The notes: generated by a model from the letters alone, not told the origin. 64,000 nucleotides of DNA from Massospora cicadina (GCA_022478985.1 JAKSZP010000005.1:124001-188000); one strand, 5' to 3'. Shown: positions 10,802 to 23,879, counted from the stretch's first letter. Translations and numbers: made by a program.

Positions 10802-12050
10802 TACCTACAATACCCATCCCCTTGACTTGATTAACCACTTGAATCTTCAATAGGGAGGGTTGTCAGATTTGTAATAAGATTGGAGAAACTTGGCAGGAAC
10901 GTGATTGCCTATTTTTCCATTAATTGGACTTCAAATAGTATATGCTTCAGTTGTAACTTGTAAATTACAAAGTAAGATCTTTTCCATAAATTAACCAACT
11001 TATGCGTGCTGAAAATCCATAAGTATCAGAGTAAGCAGCTCAATTGCTAACTGCAAAGCTTACCACATTAGAGCTATGCTATTCATACTTCTCTTCTATT
11101 GATTCTTTAGGTTAGGGCTGATTTATAGGCCTTATTGTGTATCTTTGTGAGAAATTCTAACTGTTGGTAAAGTATATGTATGGCCTCATTTCATCCTCGT
11201 TGGTAATGATACAGCTTAACAAGGTTAATAGCGCAGGTTGCTAACCGTATATAAAGCTGAAAGGGTTTTATCCTAGACATCTGTGGTAACTTATACTATA
11301 TAAAAACATTTAATTCCACATATATGACCCATTGTAACGAAAAATTGTTGAGGTCTTCTTAAGAGCTTGTACTAAGGTCCAATTGGCGCGTTACACAATT
11401 CCATTGGTCTCAGGAGATAAGGGTCAGTAAGAACTCAATAGATTCCAATTAGTTTATTTAATTTGGGAACAATTTTTGAGTTGAGATATAGTGGCATTGA
11501 TTATGAAGATAACTTAAGGATAACTAAGCATTTGTACTATTTGCTCAATTATAAACTTTTCAGTTGATAATGCTCCAATACCCCTTAGAGGTCGAGCCTC
11601 ACCCCACTAAGTGATGGTCAATGGCTACTATGATTTACTTGAAGTTAAGGTTCTAACCTGAAAAGGTTTTAGTATATTGTTAAACACTGTACCAGGTTTA
11701 ATTAGGATGACTAGCTGGTAAGTAGTCGCGGGCTCATAGGGCTGCTAGCTTGACATTTGCGGCATTTCAGTAGATAAAATTTGAGCGAAAATTTTAAAGA
11801 ATCCCAATATTACCCTTGTCAAATTAAATTTAAGATTTCACAATCTGTCATGTCCTATGGCGCGATGAGCTTGCATTATTATCATTGTATGGAAAAAAGG
11901 TGGGGGTAGAGTCTCCAGTCAGTCCCCACAATTTTTTATAGTTGTCCATCTTAAACTCTGGTGCCCTTAATATGCCGGTCCAATATGTGGCGAATGACAA
12001 GGTTTTTGTCAGTGTAGTTTTTCTCTTTTATCAATAAAAATTTATCCAAA
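10802..12050 (-). pseudogene. Integrase region of element C, heavily decayed
   Basis: By position (between RNase H and the 3' LTR) this must be integrase plus the 3' untranslated region. Translation on the minus strand shows only weak traces, such as a proline-rich block near the centre, with stops every few dozen codons. I rely on order more than on motif matches. Confidence 0.45.
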
Positions 12051-12570
12051 AAATGGAGTGAATGCTGCTACAACAGACATTCACAAAAGGCATTGGCATT
12101 ATAATTTATATCTCCTGAGTGATGAACTATTATGTATTCAAAGGACTGTTATTTCACAGTCTATTGTGCTAACTGATCTTCTGGTTCCTTGAGAATTTAT
12201 AAGTTTCACAAGAAAGCATGATCAGTGAAAATTTTAAACTTTGTCTCATGTATGTAGACTCAAAGCTGTTTACAAGCTGATATGAGAACTAGTCATTCTC
12301 ACTTGGTTATCATGTGATGATGCTTATGCTTATCCAGGGCATGTCTGCAAAAGGCTACTGGGTTCTCCTTCACATCATCCCCTCTCTGGGAGATCACAGC
12401 TGCTATAGCTTTGAAATATATCAGTTTGCAATATAAAAGGCTGATAAAAGTTATAGTATCTCAGAATAGGGGCTTTAGTCAGAGCAATCAGCGCTTAATT
12501 AAAGGAATCTTTGCATTTCTGTGACCACTGGAAGGTTATTCCTCATTAAGTAAATGGAATAAGGGCTTGG
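12050..12570 (-). pseudogene. RNase H remnant of element C
   Basis: Minus-strand translation gives a Y-Y-N-F-Y-Q-P-F-I-L-Q-T-D block near 12420-12460 (family: yp.f..PF.lqTDAS), then VAFCRHALDKHKHHH (family: YaSrtL...E.NY). Later comes HHSGDINYNANAFCE near 12065-12110, matching HR.G..N.vADALSR. Frame changes occur between blocks. Confidence 0.7.
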
Positions 12571-13600
12571 AAAGTTGTGAAAATCCTGGTAAGAGTTGGC
12601 AGTATTACCCAATCATTCAAAAAATACTTGGAAATCTCACTTACTTTCATGATTTCTCATTCAATTGATAGTCTAAAGCCTCTTCTTTTGTGGCCATATA
12701 TCTTTGTGTTAATGATGTGCCCCAGATATTCCATTTGGGACTTAAAAACCTGCATTTGCTAGACTTATCTTTAACTGGGCTTAGGAAACCTTTGAAAGCC
12801 CTTCCTTATGAGCTAGATGTTGGGTATATGTTGTCAAGAACAATTTATTATTGTTAAAATATACACCAAAATTTAACTTAACCGAAAATCTCACATGATA
12901 TTGTCTATTGCCTTCTTAAACGTGGCTGAGATGTTACACAGTCCCTGGGGCAATTATTTGGTTGAAAAACCCATAAGAGGTATTATTCGCAGCTTTTTGG
13001 TATTCAGGAGTCAGATCAATTTTTTAGTATCTTTTAGGAATTTTAAGCCATAAAATATCTAGATCTCTCTGAAATGTACTAAACGTCATTTATTTGAGTT
13101 AAAAAAATAAGATTCCTTTTGGTTATGCTATTCAGACGTCAGTAATTGTTGAAGACTCACATTGAGCCAGCCTTTTTAACTATTAGATATAGACTAGCCC
13201 ATGGGCTGCGCAAGGGAATGATCATCCCTTGATGTATGAGCTTTTTAAAACCTTTTGCACTTTCTTATTACTGGCCTTACTTCTCTATATATTGGCCTCG
13301 ATTACAATGGGCTTTGCATCTCCAGTGCTAATATGTTATTGGATCCCTAAAGCGCATCTGATGTTATAGTAGTCCATTTCAAGTAATTGAGCATATCTTT
13401 GTATGAAGGCCATCACGATATTTCTGACCCTCAGTTAGTACATCAATTTGCTCATGAGCAATGACTGAACAATTTTGTAGGTGTGTCTCAGGTAAGCCAG
13501 ACTTTGTTAAATTCTGAACACGTAATTCCCAAATTTCTTTTGGCGCAGGAGGTGTATGAACGCAATTTTTGTCTTCTATTGACATATATTTTGGAAGCAG
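12570..13600 (-). pseudogene. Reverse transcriptase remnant of element C
   Basis: The clearest block is L-P-Q-G-L-C-N-I-S-A-T-F-K-K-A-I-D at about 12870-12950, matching gypsy RT ...GL.NAPATFQR.MD. Upstream is an AQPMG segment (13190-13215; family: s.sPwaSPvl.V.KK). The 68-codon frame at 13379-13585 belongs to the linker before RT. The YxDD box is not recognisable. Confidence 0.66.
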
Positions 13601-14129
13601 TTAGGATGACGAGTAATACACAGATCTCCTGATGGCCAGATGAGTAATTTTAGGAGCTACAAAAAGTTCAGACCTTGACCTTAGCCAAGGGAAATAAATT
13701 TTCTCCTACTAATCCTTCAGGTAGCTCCATTTTCATTCTGGTGGACACTACACGTTGTACTCCAGGGTATATAACACAATCCTTGGAAGCCCTAAGGGGT
13801 AGTCTTTAATCTTGATAATGGTGGAAGGAGAAGGAGTACTTCTATGACCCACTTTTTGATAATGGATGAGGCTACATTATCATTATAGACCACATTAATA
13901 AAATTATTCCTCAGGGTTAGAGAAGTCAATTATCCCTCAAACAATAAGGGAGAAGTCTTCCCAAGAATAATAAAAGTTTTATTGTCATAGCTTATATTAA
14001 CGTCATAAAACAAGACATTTTGTGTCAAAGAGATATTTGAAGTTCTCATTGGGAAGAACAATAGCTGGTTCTAAAACCTTCAAAGAGCCAAACTCATTGG
14101 TAGCGCAAACTATGCTCCTTTGATAGTGA

Positions 14130-14270
14130 TACCCTCAGGGCCATCTGTCTCATGTCATTGATGGTGTGCTATATCAGGAGTTAGTCTCAACCGTTTTGCA
14201 AACTGACTGGATATTACATTTGCAGGAGCGCCGCTTTCAGCAATGGCTATACCTGAAAATCGTTTAAAAG
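14130..14270 (-). pseudogene. Aspartic protease remnant of element C
   Basis: Minus-strand translation gives G-I-A-I-A-E-S-G-A-P-A-N-V-I-S followed by an SQFAKRLRLTP segment. That matches the retropepsin active-site region (aLvDSGAs.nfIs..fa..l.l), but the catalytic aspartate has become glutamate. In its family this domain matures the polyprotein. Confidence 0.65.
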
Positions 14271-14279
14271 AATAATTAT

Positions 14280-16200
14280 ATAAGTAAAATTAAAAAAGGT
14301 TATGTGAATCCTCGTTTAATTTGCAAATGGAAGGAGTATCAACTTGACTAATCATGCTCTTAAACTTTTCTCCTACATTTGGGAAGTGGGCGCCCATGGA
14401 CATAATTAGTGGTGCATCTTTAACTTACAGTAGAGGAGTTTAAGATTAAGACTCTATAATGTTAACAAATTGATTATGTTCAATAGTTTGGGTGGCGTAA
14501 GTTTTGGAGACAACTATTTGTTTCTCTCATTTCATAGCCGCTTGTTGGCTTCTGGTGATAGCTGATACCATGGGAATGCTCTGATTGGATTCTTAAGTAG
14601 GAGAAGCTCGCATTTTTGAGACTTTGGGACAAAGCTGGATAATATCCAGTAGTAGAGCGTCCCCCATCTACTGCCAAGGTTATTTTCCATGGCTCCCTTC
14701 CTCTTGAGATGTCACAAGGTTCACCCCATGACGATATTTAGGACTGATGGCCACATAGTGTCCCTTAGATTTAGAGATAAACAAGTATCTTGGCAAGGTG
14801 TGTCAGTTTCCAAAATTAAATTGATGGGAGAAAACTCTTCAAGGTCCCTTTACCTTCATTCACGCATGGAGGTTGGCTGGTTTGTGCCTAGACAATCGAG
14901 GTCCAAATATAACCTCGCACCTCTTCAGGTATTCAACCATAAATGAATATCTTATTTTTTTCACAAGCGCTGGAAGAAGAGAGTGATGCATATATGTTTA
15001 ATTATTGGTGTCATTTTAAGCACAATCTTAATGTCAAAGTCACCATGGCCTAAGTGACTAATAACACCTGAGCTTTGTGGTGAAGTTGTTCAGCAACTTC
15101 AATAATAATTTCATTTTCCTTGAAATAAATGTCCATAAATTTAGCCTTTTCTAAGTAACCATGAATTTGGGGCTTCCAATTATTCAGAAAACTGTGTTTT
15201 CCACATCAGCGAAGGTCAAATGTTTCTAAAGTAAGTAGGGCATGAACAGATCTTAAAACTTATTAATTAAACGGGTAATCATAGTAATTTCTTTATAAAA
15301 AAGATCATCAGCTCCATTTTTTATCCATCTATAACATTTCTAAGAATAACTTCACATTTTCATGCTTGCCAAACATAGGAAGATTAATAAAAATAAATCG
15401 CAGGAATCCTAAATAGAGATTTCCTGATCCATATGTCATTGGTGCAGCACTGGCATAAGATTATGTGTTACTGGTTTGAGTTTGACTCTATTTATAAACT
15501 GGAGTCTATATAGAAGGACGCAAAGAAAACAATGAGGGTGGTACAGAAAGGGTAAGTTAATGCATTATTTTTTAGATTTACCTCTTCCTATGTGGGTTCC
15601 TCCCAAGTTAGCTTTGATTGAGCAGGAGGCTGTGGTTCGATGAGGGTATTGACATCTACCATCCTTTATCTCATATTCAATTTCACTCTCCAATGTGATA
15701 CAGCTCTCCAGCTCTTGAATACATTGTAGCTTGAAATGTCCCAACTCATATGGCTTCATAACATTTCACGTTCCCTAGTGTTTATGTCCTCCATTCAATT
15801 TTATAAGTAGTTTTCATGATATAAAGTTCCTGGAAATGACGCCACAGCTGTTGTCTGGTTGGAGAAGGTCTCCACTCTCTTCGTAGCATTTGGACAAAGC
15901 CTCATAGTCCTTGGATATCATGTTGCATGACTGCTTGTTTAACTTTTAACTGTTTTAATTGGACAGGAGGTAGTTAACGGTCTCAATTTTGCTTTATAAG
16001 TGCTGTGCAGCCACCCCTTTTTGCGTTGAGTGTATTGGTCATGGGATTTGATTGCTTTGGCCTGACTATTTATGTCTCCCAGAGTGTCACAGCTTTGTTC
16101 AATCTCTTCCATGAGGCGAGTCATCCCCTGGATCCATTCTTTGGTGACTCCGCAGTTATAAATGACTTGTTATCCTATAAGCGACATGTTCCAAGTTAAT
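14280..16200 (-). pseudogene. Gag region of element C
   Basis: Several short minus-strand frames (14480-14677, 15565-15759, 15939-16124) lie in the Gag position. A capsid-like block near 15030-15090 reads A-E-Q-L-H-H-K-A-Q-V-L, recalling the FADxFYKEAQIL block seen in elements E, G and K. The 15939-16124 frame is rich in charged residues, as in N-terminal Gag segments. No zinc knuckle was found. Confidence 0.5.
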
Positions 16201-16808
16201 TAATTGATTAATTAAACCATTTGATCACTGTGAGATTTTGATACTAAAATTGTGAGTGTCACTAACAAGATTCCATCCCCTTAAATTCTTGTTTCTAGCT
16301 GCCTAATCAGGTCTTGTAGTACTTCACTATTCTGTTGATTTTTGTTATACAGTTCCATGATTAAAGCATAGTGACGAAAATTGGTTATCTGGGAAATGCG
16401 CGTGGAGGTTTTAAGATACTAGCAAGATATTGCCCCATCTGAGATAGTCTATTAGCCTTATTGTTTTGGCTATGCTTTAATGACCAGAAATTCTCATATT
16501 ATTTAATCAGTAGATCTTGATTCTGCTAACAATAAAATAAAGTAGGAAATCGGACTTTTTGTGGCCAAAAAGCTTGACTTCATAAAGTGACATGTCCTAA
16601 ATATATCTTGGATGCTCCACAGTGAACCTATAGGTCTCAAAGCTCTTAAACAGTAAAGAAATTTTTAAATATAACTTTTGTTATTTAAGCTGATGGGAGT
16701 AGGAGGATTAACATGATAGGTGACATTGGAAGTTCTTGCCGTGATCCCATTTCTGGCTTATGTCTATTGTAATGTTTTAAATTTATTTTTTCTGCTACTA
16801 CAGCCCTT

Positions 16809-17246
16809 TGTAGTTTGTATCACTTTTAAGCAAGAGGTCCCTTTACTCGTTACATGCACATGATATGGTTGGCTTGACCATTTATATCTCTACAATATAG
16901 TAAGACTACACAGTAAAGTTCTAAATCTCTTAAAAAAAGGTAAGACTACGTTAAAGATCTAAATAAATAAGTGAGAAGATTTAATTATTAAGACAAAAAT
17001 TATTTTGATTTAGTTATTATATTAGTTATTTAACTTCATTCAAGATGAAATAATGCCCTCATTATGAATATCATTGACTATTGTACAATGCAATTGTGAA
17101 AATGATTTTATAGGTTAGAAAAAGGTATTTATAAGAAGCCATAAATTTACCTTTAATAAAACCCTATTCTAAGAGAATTTTAAGATTGAGTTATGATCCT
17201 GTTAAAACTATGATAAAAAACTAAGAATCACAACGTGAACATAACA
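16809..17246 (-). repeat. Right (5') LTR of element C
   Basis: It is the partner of 10370-10801. The plus-strand left end reads TGTAGTTTGTATCAC, and the right end lies near GAACATAACA. Edges are uncertain by about 10-20 bases because similarity is patchy. Confidence 0.65.
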
Positions 17247-17879
17247 TGCAGTAGCACCAGACTATAGTTAATCTCATTATGAACTAACCAGTACAAATAA
17301 AAGTTTTTGGTTATAAACCCCCTTTGATTCCAGATTTCCTTGCCAGATCACAACTAGTTCCTTTTCATTTCTTACAATATCAGTGATACCAATCAGCAAT
17401 TATTAGATGCTATCATTCAACTGAGGGCTTATCCAGTCACTCAAGCGAAATGGTCATACCCTTCTACATGAGAAGGATTTATGATCATATATACTGGCTG
17501 ACAGAGAGTTTTTATTATTGTAAAACTATATCTCTGCTTTTTATACATTAGGACTCCTACCCTCCTTCAGCTAGTAGGAGTTCACTAACATACATTTTTA
17601 TGTCATAAAAGATTAATGCAAACCTCAATCTAATCTTGCAATTTCTATGAAGTCGCTTTACCATTTGTCCAAGGTAATTGTGAGGTAATTCAAGAAAATA
17701 ATCCATCAATAACAATTCAAAAGCCAATTCCATCAACTAAACTTTAATTCTACAAGCTAATTGGACAACCATTTTACACATCATCTACAACAAGTCAGGA
17801 CTGAGGTATTAGAAGAATGCAACAAAGTTCATTAAAATCCTCTGAGCAGATACAGACTCTCAAATCAGCCTTAGTACAA

Positions 17880-18610
17880 TGCTTGTTTCAGGTGGAGACA
17901 TTGATGAAGGGTTGCAATGACAATTCCAGGAATTATCCATAATAAGAGAACTCAAGGCTATAAAAGACTCAAAGCCCTGCATGCCTGAAGGGACCCATGG
18001 GTCTCAAGGTCCCGTCATAGCTGATGACTCTAATAGACCTTAGGTCCTGAAGGGCCTAGAGGTCCAGGAGATCCTGATGGAACAGAAGGGCCAACTGGTC
18101 TCACCAGATCCACTACCCACAAGCAAGGGTGCTGAAAATTCCTTCAGAAGCGTAATACTAGGAAAGATTGAGTCTTTACATAAGTTAATGGATTGAATAG
18201 CTGAGGTTTTGGTGCCCTCACTAATAACTGTCATATCAACCCCAATTTCACTTTAATTGCTATAGATGAGCAGATGGATAATATTCATGCATTTCTTGAG
18301 GTAACCAATAAATTCATAAATTATTAGTAGCAAAAAATCTAATTATGAAAATTATTCAGAAGTGTAAAGTCAGTATTTAAGCTCTTAAAGTTCATTTGAA
18401 GCAAATGTTCAAAACAGTTGCCCTTTACCAGTTCTGGAAAGAATTTTATAACTATTTGGAGAAATTAAGAAAACAAGTGGATCAAGGAGCTACTTGAGTG
18501 TTTGAAAAAACAATAGCCTGTGATCTGACCTTAATTTGGTACCAGCTTTAAATACCCTTTTTGCATCTGGCTCTAGCTTTAGAGCCAGCTGTTGAATCAT
18601 TGACCTAACT
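17880..18610 (+). pseudogene. N-terminal Gag of element D with collagen-like repeat
   Basis: A segment resembling a coiled coil (translation around IQTLKSALVQCLFQVETLMKG, 17850-17910) is followed by G-x-y triplets at 18043-18102: GPEGPRGPGDPDGTEGPTGL. A hydrophilic region follows (EQMDNIHAFLEVTNKFI, about 18270-18320). Element F has a similar G-P-P run in the same relative position. Stops and frameshifts are frequent. The role of the collagen-like block in Gag is unknown to me. Confidence 0.55.
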
Positions 18611-19180
18611 AACAGCATAGACTATTATTCATTAAGTAATAATTAAAATTAAAGATTCGCGCCTAAGAATTAGTTCCATAATACTTATTATTTAATAGAT
18701 TAATTTATTTTAAAATAACTTAAGATATGCTTTATAGCCGTGGCATTGTATGCCTACTTTAATTATCTTATTCATTGATATGGTATTGAGAGCGTCAGGT
18801 TGAATACTAGTTCTTAATGACCATTGGGTTATAATCAAATAAAAAAATATTAATAAAACAATACTTTTTGGGCGCTGCATCTTAAAAATGCAGAGGATTG
18901 GTGGTATAGCCTTTATGACATGCATCAATATGTAATGCTGTCTTAAAACTTTTTCCTTTCGCCAGAAAGTATTAAACCACATATGTGGAGTCAGGTATTC
19001 AGTAGAAAGACTCTTATGCGGAGATATGCCAATTAATCCTACCCAAGAGCCACCTTTTAAGCGGTGATTAAAGGGCAGGAGTTATGGGCAAAGATACAGT
19101 TAGCTTGAAAATTAACCCTCTTAAACAAATTAATTTAGTATAAGAAGGATAGCTTGTGAGATATTCTTGTTTCTACTTTA
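18611..19180. other. AT-rich spacer inside element D
   Basis: There is no counterpart in element F at this position and no domain in any frame. A 90-codon minus-strand frame (18710-18982) has no recognisable motif. A decayed solo LTR or small insertion is possible. Confidence 0.35.
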
Positions 19181-19190
19181 GCACATTATT

Positions 19191-19254
19191 ATTCTTAATA
19201 CCTCTTTTTTTTTTTAGTACTAGATGGTCCCAACCCAATTCTTAATACCTCTTT
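19191..19254 (-). mobile_element. M3: 30-bp retroinsertion with perfect 17-bp target duplication
   Basis: ATTCTTAATACCTCTTT occurs exactly at 19191-19207 and again at 19238-19254. The insert between (19208-19237) is a T-run followed by AGTACTAGATGGTCC and CAACCCA, which is the M-family 3' terminus on the minus strand. The identical duplication suggests this is among the younger events. Confidence 0.92.
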
Positions 19255-19539
19255 AATTTTAATATTTTTTGGTGTATTACATATAAGACAATAATATATT
19301 GATTAAGAAGATCATTGCAATGCTACCCATAGTAATTGTAGTGATAAAAAATATAAAACTCTATATATTAGATTTCAGTATTCTATATTGAAACGTGTCA
19401 TCTGTTGTCATATTGTCTTTGTGCAATAGACAATTGAAGCTCGAATATATATCTAAGTAACAAAGAACCACTCAAATAAAGAAGCATGATCTTTAACACC
19501 AGCTTGAATGAGAAGTTAATCGCCAATCAAGAAATGATC

Positions 19540-20659
19540 ACGTTATATTAATGATTATGAAAGTGTGATGGATGAAGCCACCAACAGACAGAAAGTAAAT
19601 CATTTATATTCCTGCCTCTGTGTGGAAGCCAGATAAATTATGACGTCACATCTGCACGATTGTTAAACTTAGGCATGAGTCAAGATCACCTTAATTCATG
19701 AGCTTGGTAGTGAACAGAACCTCTTAAATAAAAAGCAGGCCTTCTTACCAATTCATCTTAATAAGATGGAATGTCCAGAAGATTTAACTTTAGGATTATG
19801 CAAGCGCTTAACAGCTAATTATAACTTCCAAATTTATCTAGATGACGCCATCACTGCGGTTATATCTACCTAAATTTGTGACTTAATGATCAATTACACA
19901 TGATAGGGCTCTAGTAGAGCTTTCCATACATTCTAAATATGAAGGATTTGAGTAAGATATCTCCTGCTACAGCAAACAGAAACCTACTTCTCTATGCCTC
20001 CCAGGCGTCCATACATGCATGCTACTGAGGCAATAAAACAAAAACATAAAAACTACTTCCATTGAGAAGGCCATATCACCACATACCAATGTTATAAAAG
20101 ATGCACTTAAAAGGCTAAAATAGTTGTCAGAATTAAGAAAGAGATTCTTTGTGATGACAAATTCCACAAGCATGCCTTTATCTACACCTACTTCATTACT
20201 TTTCCAGATAGCGTTGTCTCTGAGAATACCTGTATAACCAAGTTTCTATTTCTGACAATAAGCATCTTGATAAGGAAGATCTTTTCTTTTGACAAGTCAC
20301 CCAAGTCTTTTCCTTTGCTATCAAAGTATGGGATCCTTGTTACTTGGGTAGCTGTTAAGGTTCAGTAATTTCCCATACTTTTTAAGAATCAATAGTAGGT
20401 CATGGATAACTTCATTTTTTCCAAACTCTCAAAGAACAATAAATATATTTCCCAATTTACACATTATATGGAACATGATACCTTTGTTGCATAATGTAAA
20501 AAATCTATCAGTCCAGTTCCAAGCTTCTACTTAGGTTTAATAATATATTTAAAATTTGGCCATGACCCTTAATAACCCAGCATGAATTACTGTTGGGTAT
20601 TTAAGATTTCTGAGAGTATAATGACATTGTCCAACATACTAAGAGACTTTTATCCTTAA
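19540..20659 (+). pseudogene. Capsid part of Gag, element D
   Basis: The translation contains M-D-E-A-T-N-R-Q-K (19569-19595), equivalent to EEATNIKR in F, and I-Y-L-D-D-A-I-T-A-V-I-S-T (about 19833-19872), equivalent to RITLDDAITALIST in F. Frames change several times. The region is cut by the G 5' LTR at 20660. Confidence 0.6.
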
Positions 20660-21434
20660 TGGGTGTTAGGATTTTAACAAAGTTAGTCTTTTTCCAGCAT
20701 GTTCTAATACTACTTTTATTATTGAAAATGAATGCCAATATTATTAATAAGTGTCAATGACTTTTAGGCTTTTAGGATGGTAGCTCCAAATTAACAATTA
20801 TATCAATTAAAGGATGAATCATGACCAATTCAAATTTTAGGCTTCCACGAGTTAGTAGGATGAACCTCAGTAGTTTTTAGTTTGCCAAACTTGCGGGTGC
20901 AATTGCTACAACTTTGGAAATTGAGTCAATAAACGTTCTGATAATAGCATGTCAAATGCTGAAGGTCAATGAGTAACAATGTTATTCTACGGCAAAAAGT
21001 GATGAAGATCTTGAGAGTTGGACAACTTATTACCATTTGTAAAGATTTTAGGATTACTGGCGATTTATTTCAGGGGTATTCAATTATTTTATACTATAAG
21101 TTACTAGTTTTTTCCAACAGTCAATGACAAGAATAACTAAATGGAATTGTTATCTGTTACATTTACCAATATTTCTGATAGGTGTGCATCAAATTTGCAT
21201 TAGTATTCTATGTATATGGAAATAGTATAGATAATAAAGTTACCTTATTTTTGATTTTTTTCTAGTAATGGGTAAGTTTATATTGGCCAATTGTTGCCTT
21301 GATATTTTTATTAAAAAATCACGGTATTAATTGAACCTATATTGGCTCAGACTTTGCTTTCTGACATCATTTTGAAAAATTGTTAATTTAATTTAAAAAT
21401 CCCCTTGAATTTGTGCCGTCGCTGCTTTTCAACA
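20660..21434 (+). repeat. 5' LTR of element G
   Basis: It starts TGGGTGTTAGGATTTTAAC and ends CTTTTCAACA. Its first half matches 27416-27714 and its second half matches 34939-35470, for example AAAATCACGGTATTAATTGAACC against AGCTCACGGTTTTAACTGAACC. The split match is the main evidence that H landed in the other copy. Confidence 0.8.
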
Positions 21435-21455
21435 AGTGGTGCTCACTATGGGTTT
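21435..21455 (+). other. Primer-binding site of element G
   Basis: TGGTGCTCACTATGGG begins three bases after the LTR end. The same string follows the 5' LTR of F (44705), and TGGTGCTCAC follows that of E (39115). A site of this kind pairs with a tRNA 3' end finishing in ...GAGCACCA; the tRNA identity was not determined. Confidence 0.75.
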
Positions 21456-21589
21456 CTGAGAAACTTTGTCTTTTAGAAAATATTCAATCATATAATAGGT
21501 TAACTTTCAAATGAAGGGGGATTGGCTGAATCAAGGCAGGCAAGAATAAAACTCTTATTATAGTGGGCGTATAATACATTGGGATGGAG

Positions 21590-22930
21590 ACACAATTAAA
21601 AATTTTGATTCTATGCATTCTCACTTAAAACAGCAGAAAGATGCTAAAGAAAAATATCGCAAAGCTGCAACTGCTAGTCAGCATTATAAAGATTTTTAAG
21701 CAGGTGAAGTTAAGTGTGTTTGGGCCGAGTTATCAGGACTCAAAGCTCTGGTTTTGGAATCCATATAAAATTAAGGAAGGAGTGACCTTGAAAAGGAGAT
21801 TTGATGACATGAAAGGTTTCATGATGAGGCAGAGTTTAGACATGTTTGACATGAAAGATAAAGTCATGTTGCTAGCTAAATCCTCAGACAATAAAGAGCT
21901 GAAAAACGTTATTTACTTTCTAAAGAGGTAGATGAACTGCAGCGGAAAAATCAGAAATTGAATGTATGGAAGTTTAACTGGAAGAAATGGGAGAAGACCA
22001 TTAAGGATTGGCTATCCAAGTTGGAAGAGGCCTCAGACCATTGTCAGGAAACCCCAGACGATAGAGCTGACCAGTTGTGAGATGGTTCCTCTTGAGGTGA
22101 TGAGAGCCCTGTTGAACCCAGCCATGGCAGCCTGAGAAATGCGCCAGAAACCCTGGCTGATTATTTCGTATAACGTCCCACATTTTAAAACTAGATGTCC
22201 TGGTCAGAATGGAACTTTTGACGACAATCCCTGCAAAAAAGTGGAATTTTAGATGATTCAAAAGATGTAAGAGTTTAAAAGAAGCAATATTCCTGCTTTG
22301 TTTAGGCTTTTTGGGATGATCATGGTAGGAGTGGGGATTGCCAAAGCCTGTTATTGTAATCAACTGTCTTAATATGAAGAGTCATACTCTTGCCCTACCT
22401 CAATCAGCCGTTATTGAGTAAACTTATGCAGAGGCAAAGGAAGCCATTATGGGTGATTTTTTCAGCCCTATGCACATTGCCAACTGGAAACAGTAATTAA
22501 AGGACATACAGATAAAAAAGTATGAGTCTATTATACCTTTGCTGACTAGTTCTACCAAGAAGCCCAGATACTCACTGGGGCGGGAGCGGTGGCCAGATTT
22601 GATGCAAGTATTGCAATAAAATTAGCACTTCAGGCCTAAAAGATCTGCATTGAGCCATGATCTCCGCATTAAATGCAGATATTAAAGCGCTTAAATGATA
22701 GAATTTTTAAAGCTTTTTGGGACCTCTTTGACGCCCTAACAAAAGCTACCATAATGAAAATCTCAGCAATACAAATATGTTGGAACTCATCATAAAAACT
22801 TTAAGGTAGCCAAAACTAGAGCTAAGACCATTTTGTTTGAGAAACCCAATTGAGAAATGTAAGAATTCAGGGCACTTGTTACAAATGTGGCAAGAAAGGA
22901 CATAGTTTTTAGTTTTGCCAAACTAAAAGA
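21590..22930 (+). pseudogene. Gag of element G with CCHC zinc knuckle
   Basis: A 96-codon open frame at 21641-21931 is rich in Lys, Glu and Leu, as in N-terminal Gag. The capsid block at about 22538-22633 reads FYQEAQILTGAGAVARFDAS and matches E (40 kb) and K (63.4 kb). A zinc knuckle C-Y-K-C-G-K-K-G-H-S-F-(stop)-F-C spans 22876-22917, with all three Cys and the His kept despite an internal stop. This domain binds genomic RNA during packaging in its family. Stops and frameshifts occur throughout. Confidence 0.75.
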
Positions 22931-22999
22931 TAAAGATCGTGTGATACCTGCATAAATTAAGTGTTTTAAAAGAAATGATCATTAGAAATAGACATGAAC

Positions 23000-23850
23000 A
23001 ATCTATTTACACATATGCTTAAGTTCCACCTGATTTTAAAAACCACCTTACATATCAACCAAGTTGAATAGTGAGGTTTTTGTGGTTACACTTTAAAAAG
23101 TAAAAGTAACTCTGTCTGAAATGGTTGAAAAGGTGGCATGACCAGATAAGAAGCAGACTAAGACAAACTATTTCACTTGAAAGCTAATATCAGTACCTTA
23201 TAAAATGTTAACGTATCAATTCTGATGGCAAATATTAATGATATATTCCCTGATATATCTTAGCAGCTTTACATTACAGTGAATCAACTGATGATTCCGC
23301 TATTTTCAAGTAACATATTGTCCCTTTATTTTAATTATACTTATGCCAATATTTGGGTTTTTTGAGTAAAGGTATAAGCAAACATTGGAGTAGAGCTCAA
23401 ATTAATATGTCTTACCTAAGATATTAAAAAAATTAAAACTTGAACCTTATGTGGACCATAATAAGGTACATGGAATGGCAGGCCTGAAACTACTGCTTTA
23501 AGAGGAACATATAGTGACCTGCATCTACAGTTTGTATCAATCCTTGTCATACCACTGGCAAACGTTTACTTAAACAGAATTATACGATATAAAGGGCTAC
23601 TACTTCATGCAATATTATAGTGTCTAATGTGATACCCAAAAAATACTCTCAAATTTATATGTAAACTTTGCCACTATTCCAAACTGGAAAGGTGGTCCGC
23701 ACTCAAGTAAGAGAAACTAATATTTGTCTGGTATATGAAGATGGGATATTATCAGTAAATCACCATCATACTGATCAACATTATAGGCCGTGCTGAATAA
23801 GATTAAAGAATTTTGGAGCTTTCCCTTAAGAGCGTGAAGGCCATTGGTTG
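23000..23850 (+). pseudogene. Protease region of element G, decayed
   Basis: It lies between the zinc knuckle and RT. The only block I can match is V-Y-E-D-G-I-L-S-V-N at about 23731-23765, which corresponds to VIYKDGILPVS downstream of the protease in K. The active-site DTGA is not recognisable. Confidence 0.5.
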
Positions 23851-23879
23851 TAAATTTAAATTAAGGTGTATCATAAGAA

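Larger units (their letters stand above)
10370..17246 (-). mobile_element. Element C: Ty3/gypsy element, minus strand
   Basis: LTRs of about 430-440 bp (about 10370-10801 and 16809-17246) bound an internal region that reads Gag, protease, RT, RNase H and integrase on the minus strand from high to low coordinates. The LTR copies are more diverged than those of A or E; alignment is certain only in blocks such as TAACTTCAT..AAGATG and ATCATTGACTATT. All coding frames are broken many times, so this is one of the older elements here. Boundaries are estimated from the LTR alignment; no target duplication was found. Confidence 0.75.
17247..20659 (+). mobile_element. Element D, part 1: Gag region of an old gypsy element
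   Basis: This segment is collinear with the Gag region of element F (44.7-46.7 kb): a collagen-like block at 18043-18102 and a capsid block at 19560-19900. It stops abruptly where the 5' LTR of G begins. Sequence after the 3' LTR of G resembles the next part of the F-type polyprotein, so I treat D as the host into which G inserted. No 5' LTR of D was identified; element C lies directly to its left. The stretch 18610-19550 is longer than in F and may hold a further unrecognised insertion. Confidence 0.6.

Noticed and set aside
22001..22363. 120-codon minus-strand ORF in the gag of element G
   Set aside because: It is antisense to the plus-strand Gag, which leads into the FYQEAQIL capsid block and zinc knuckle. 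No motif was seen on the minus strand.
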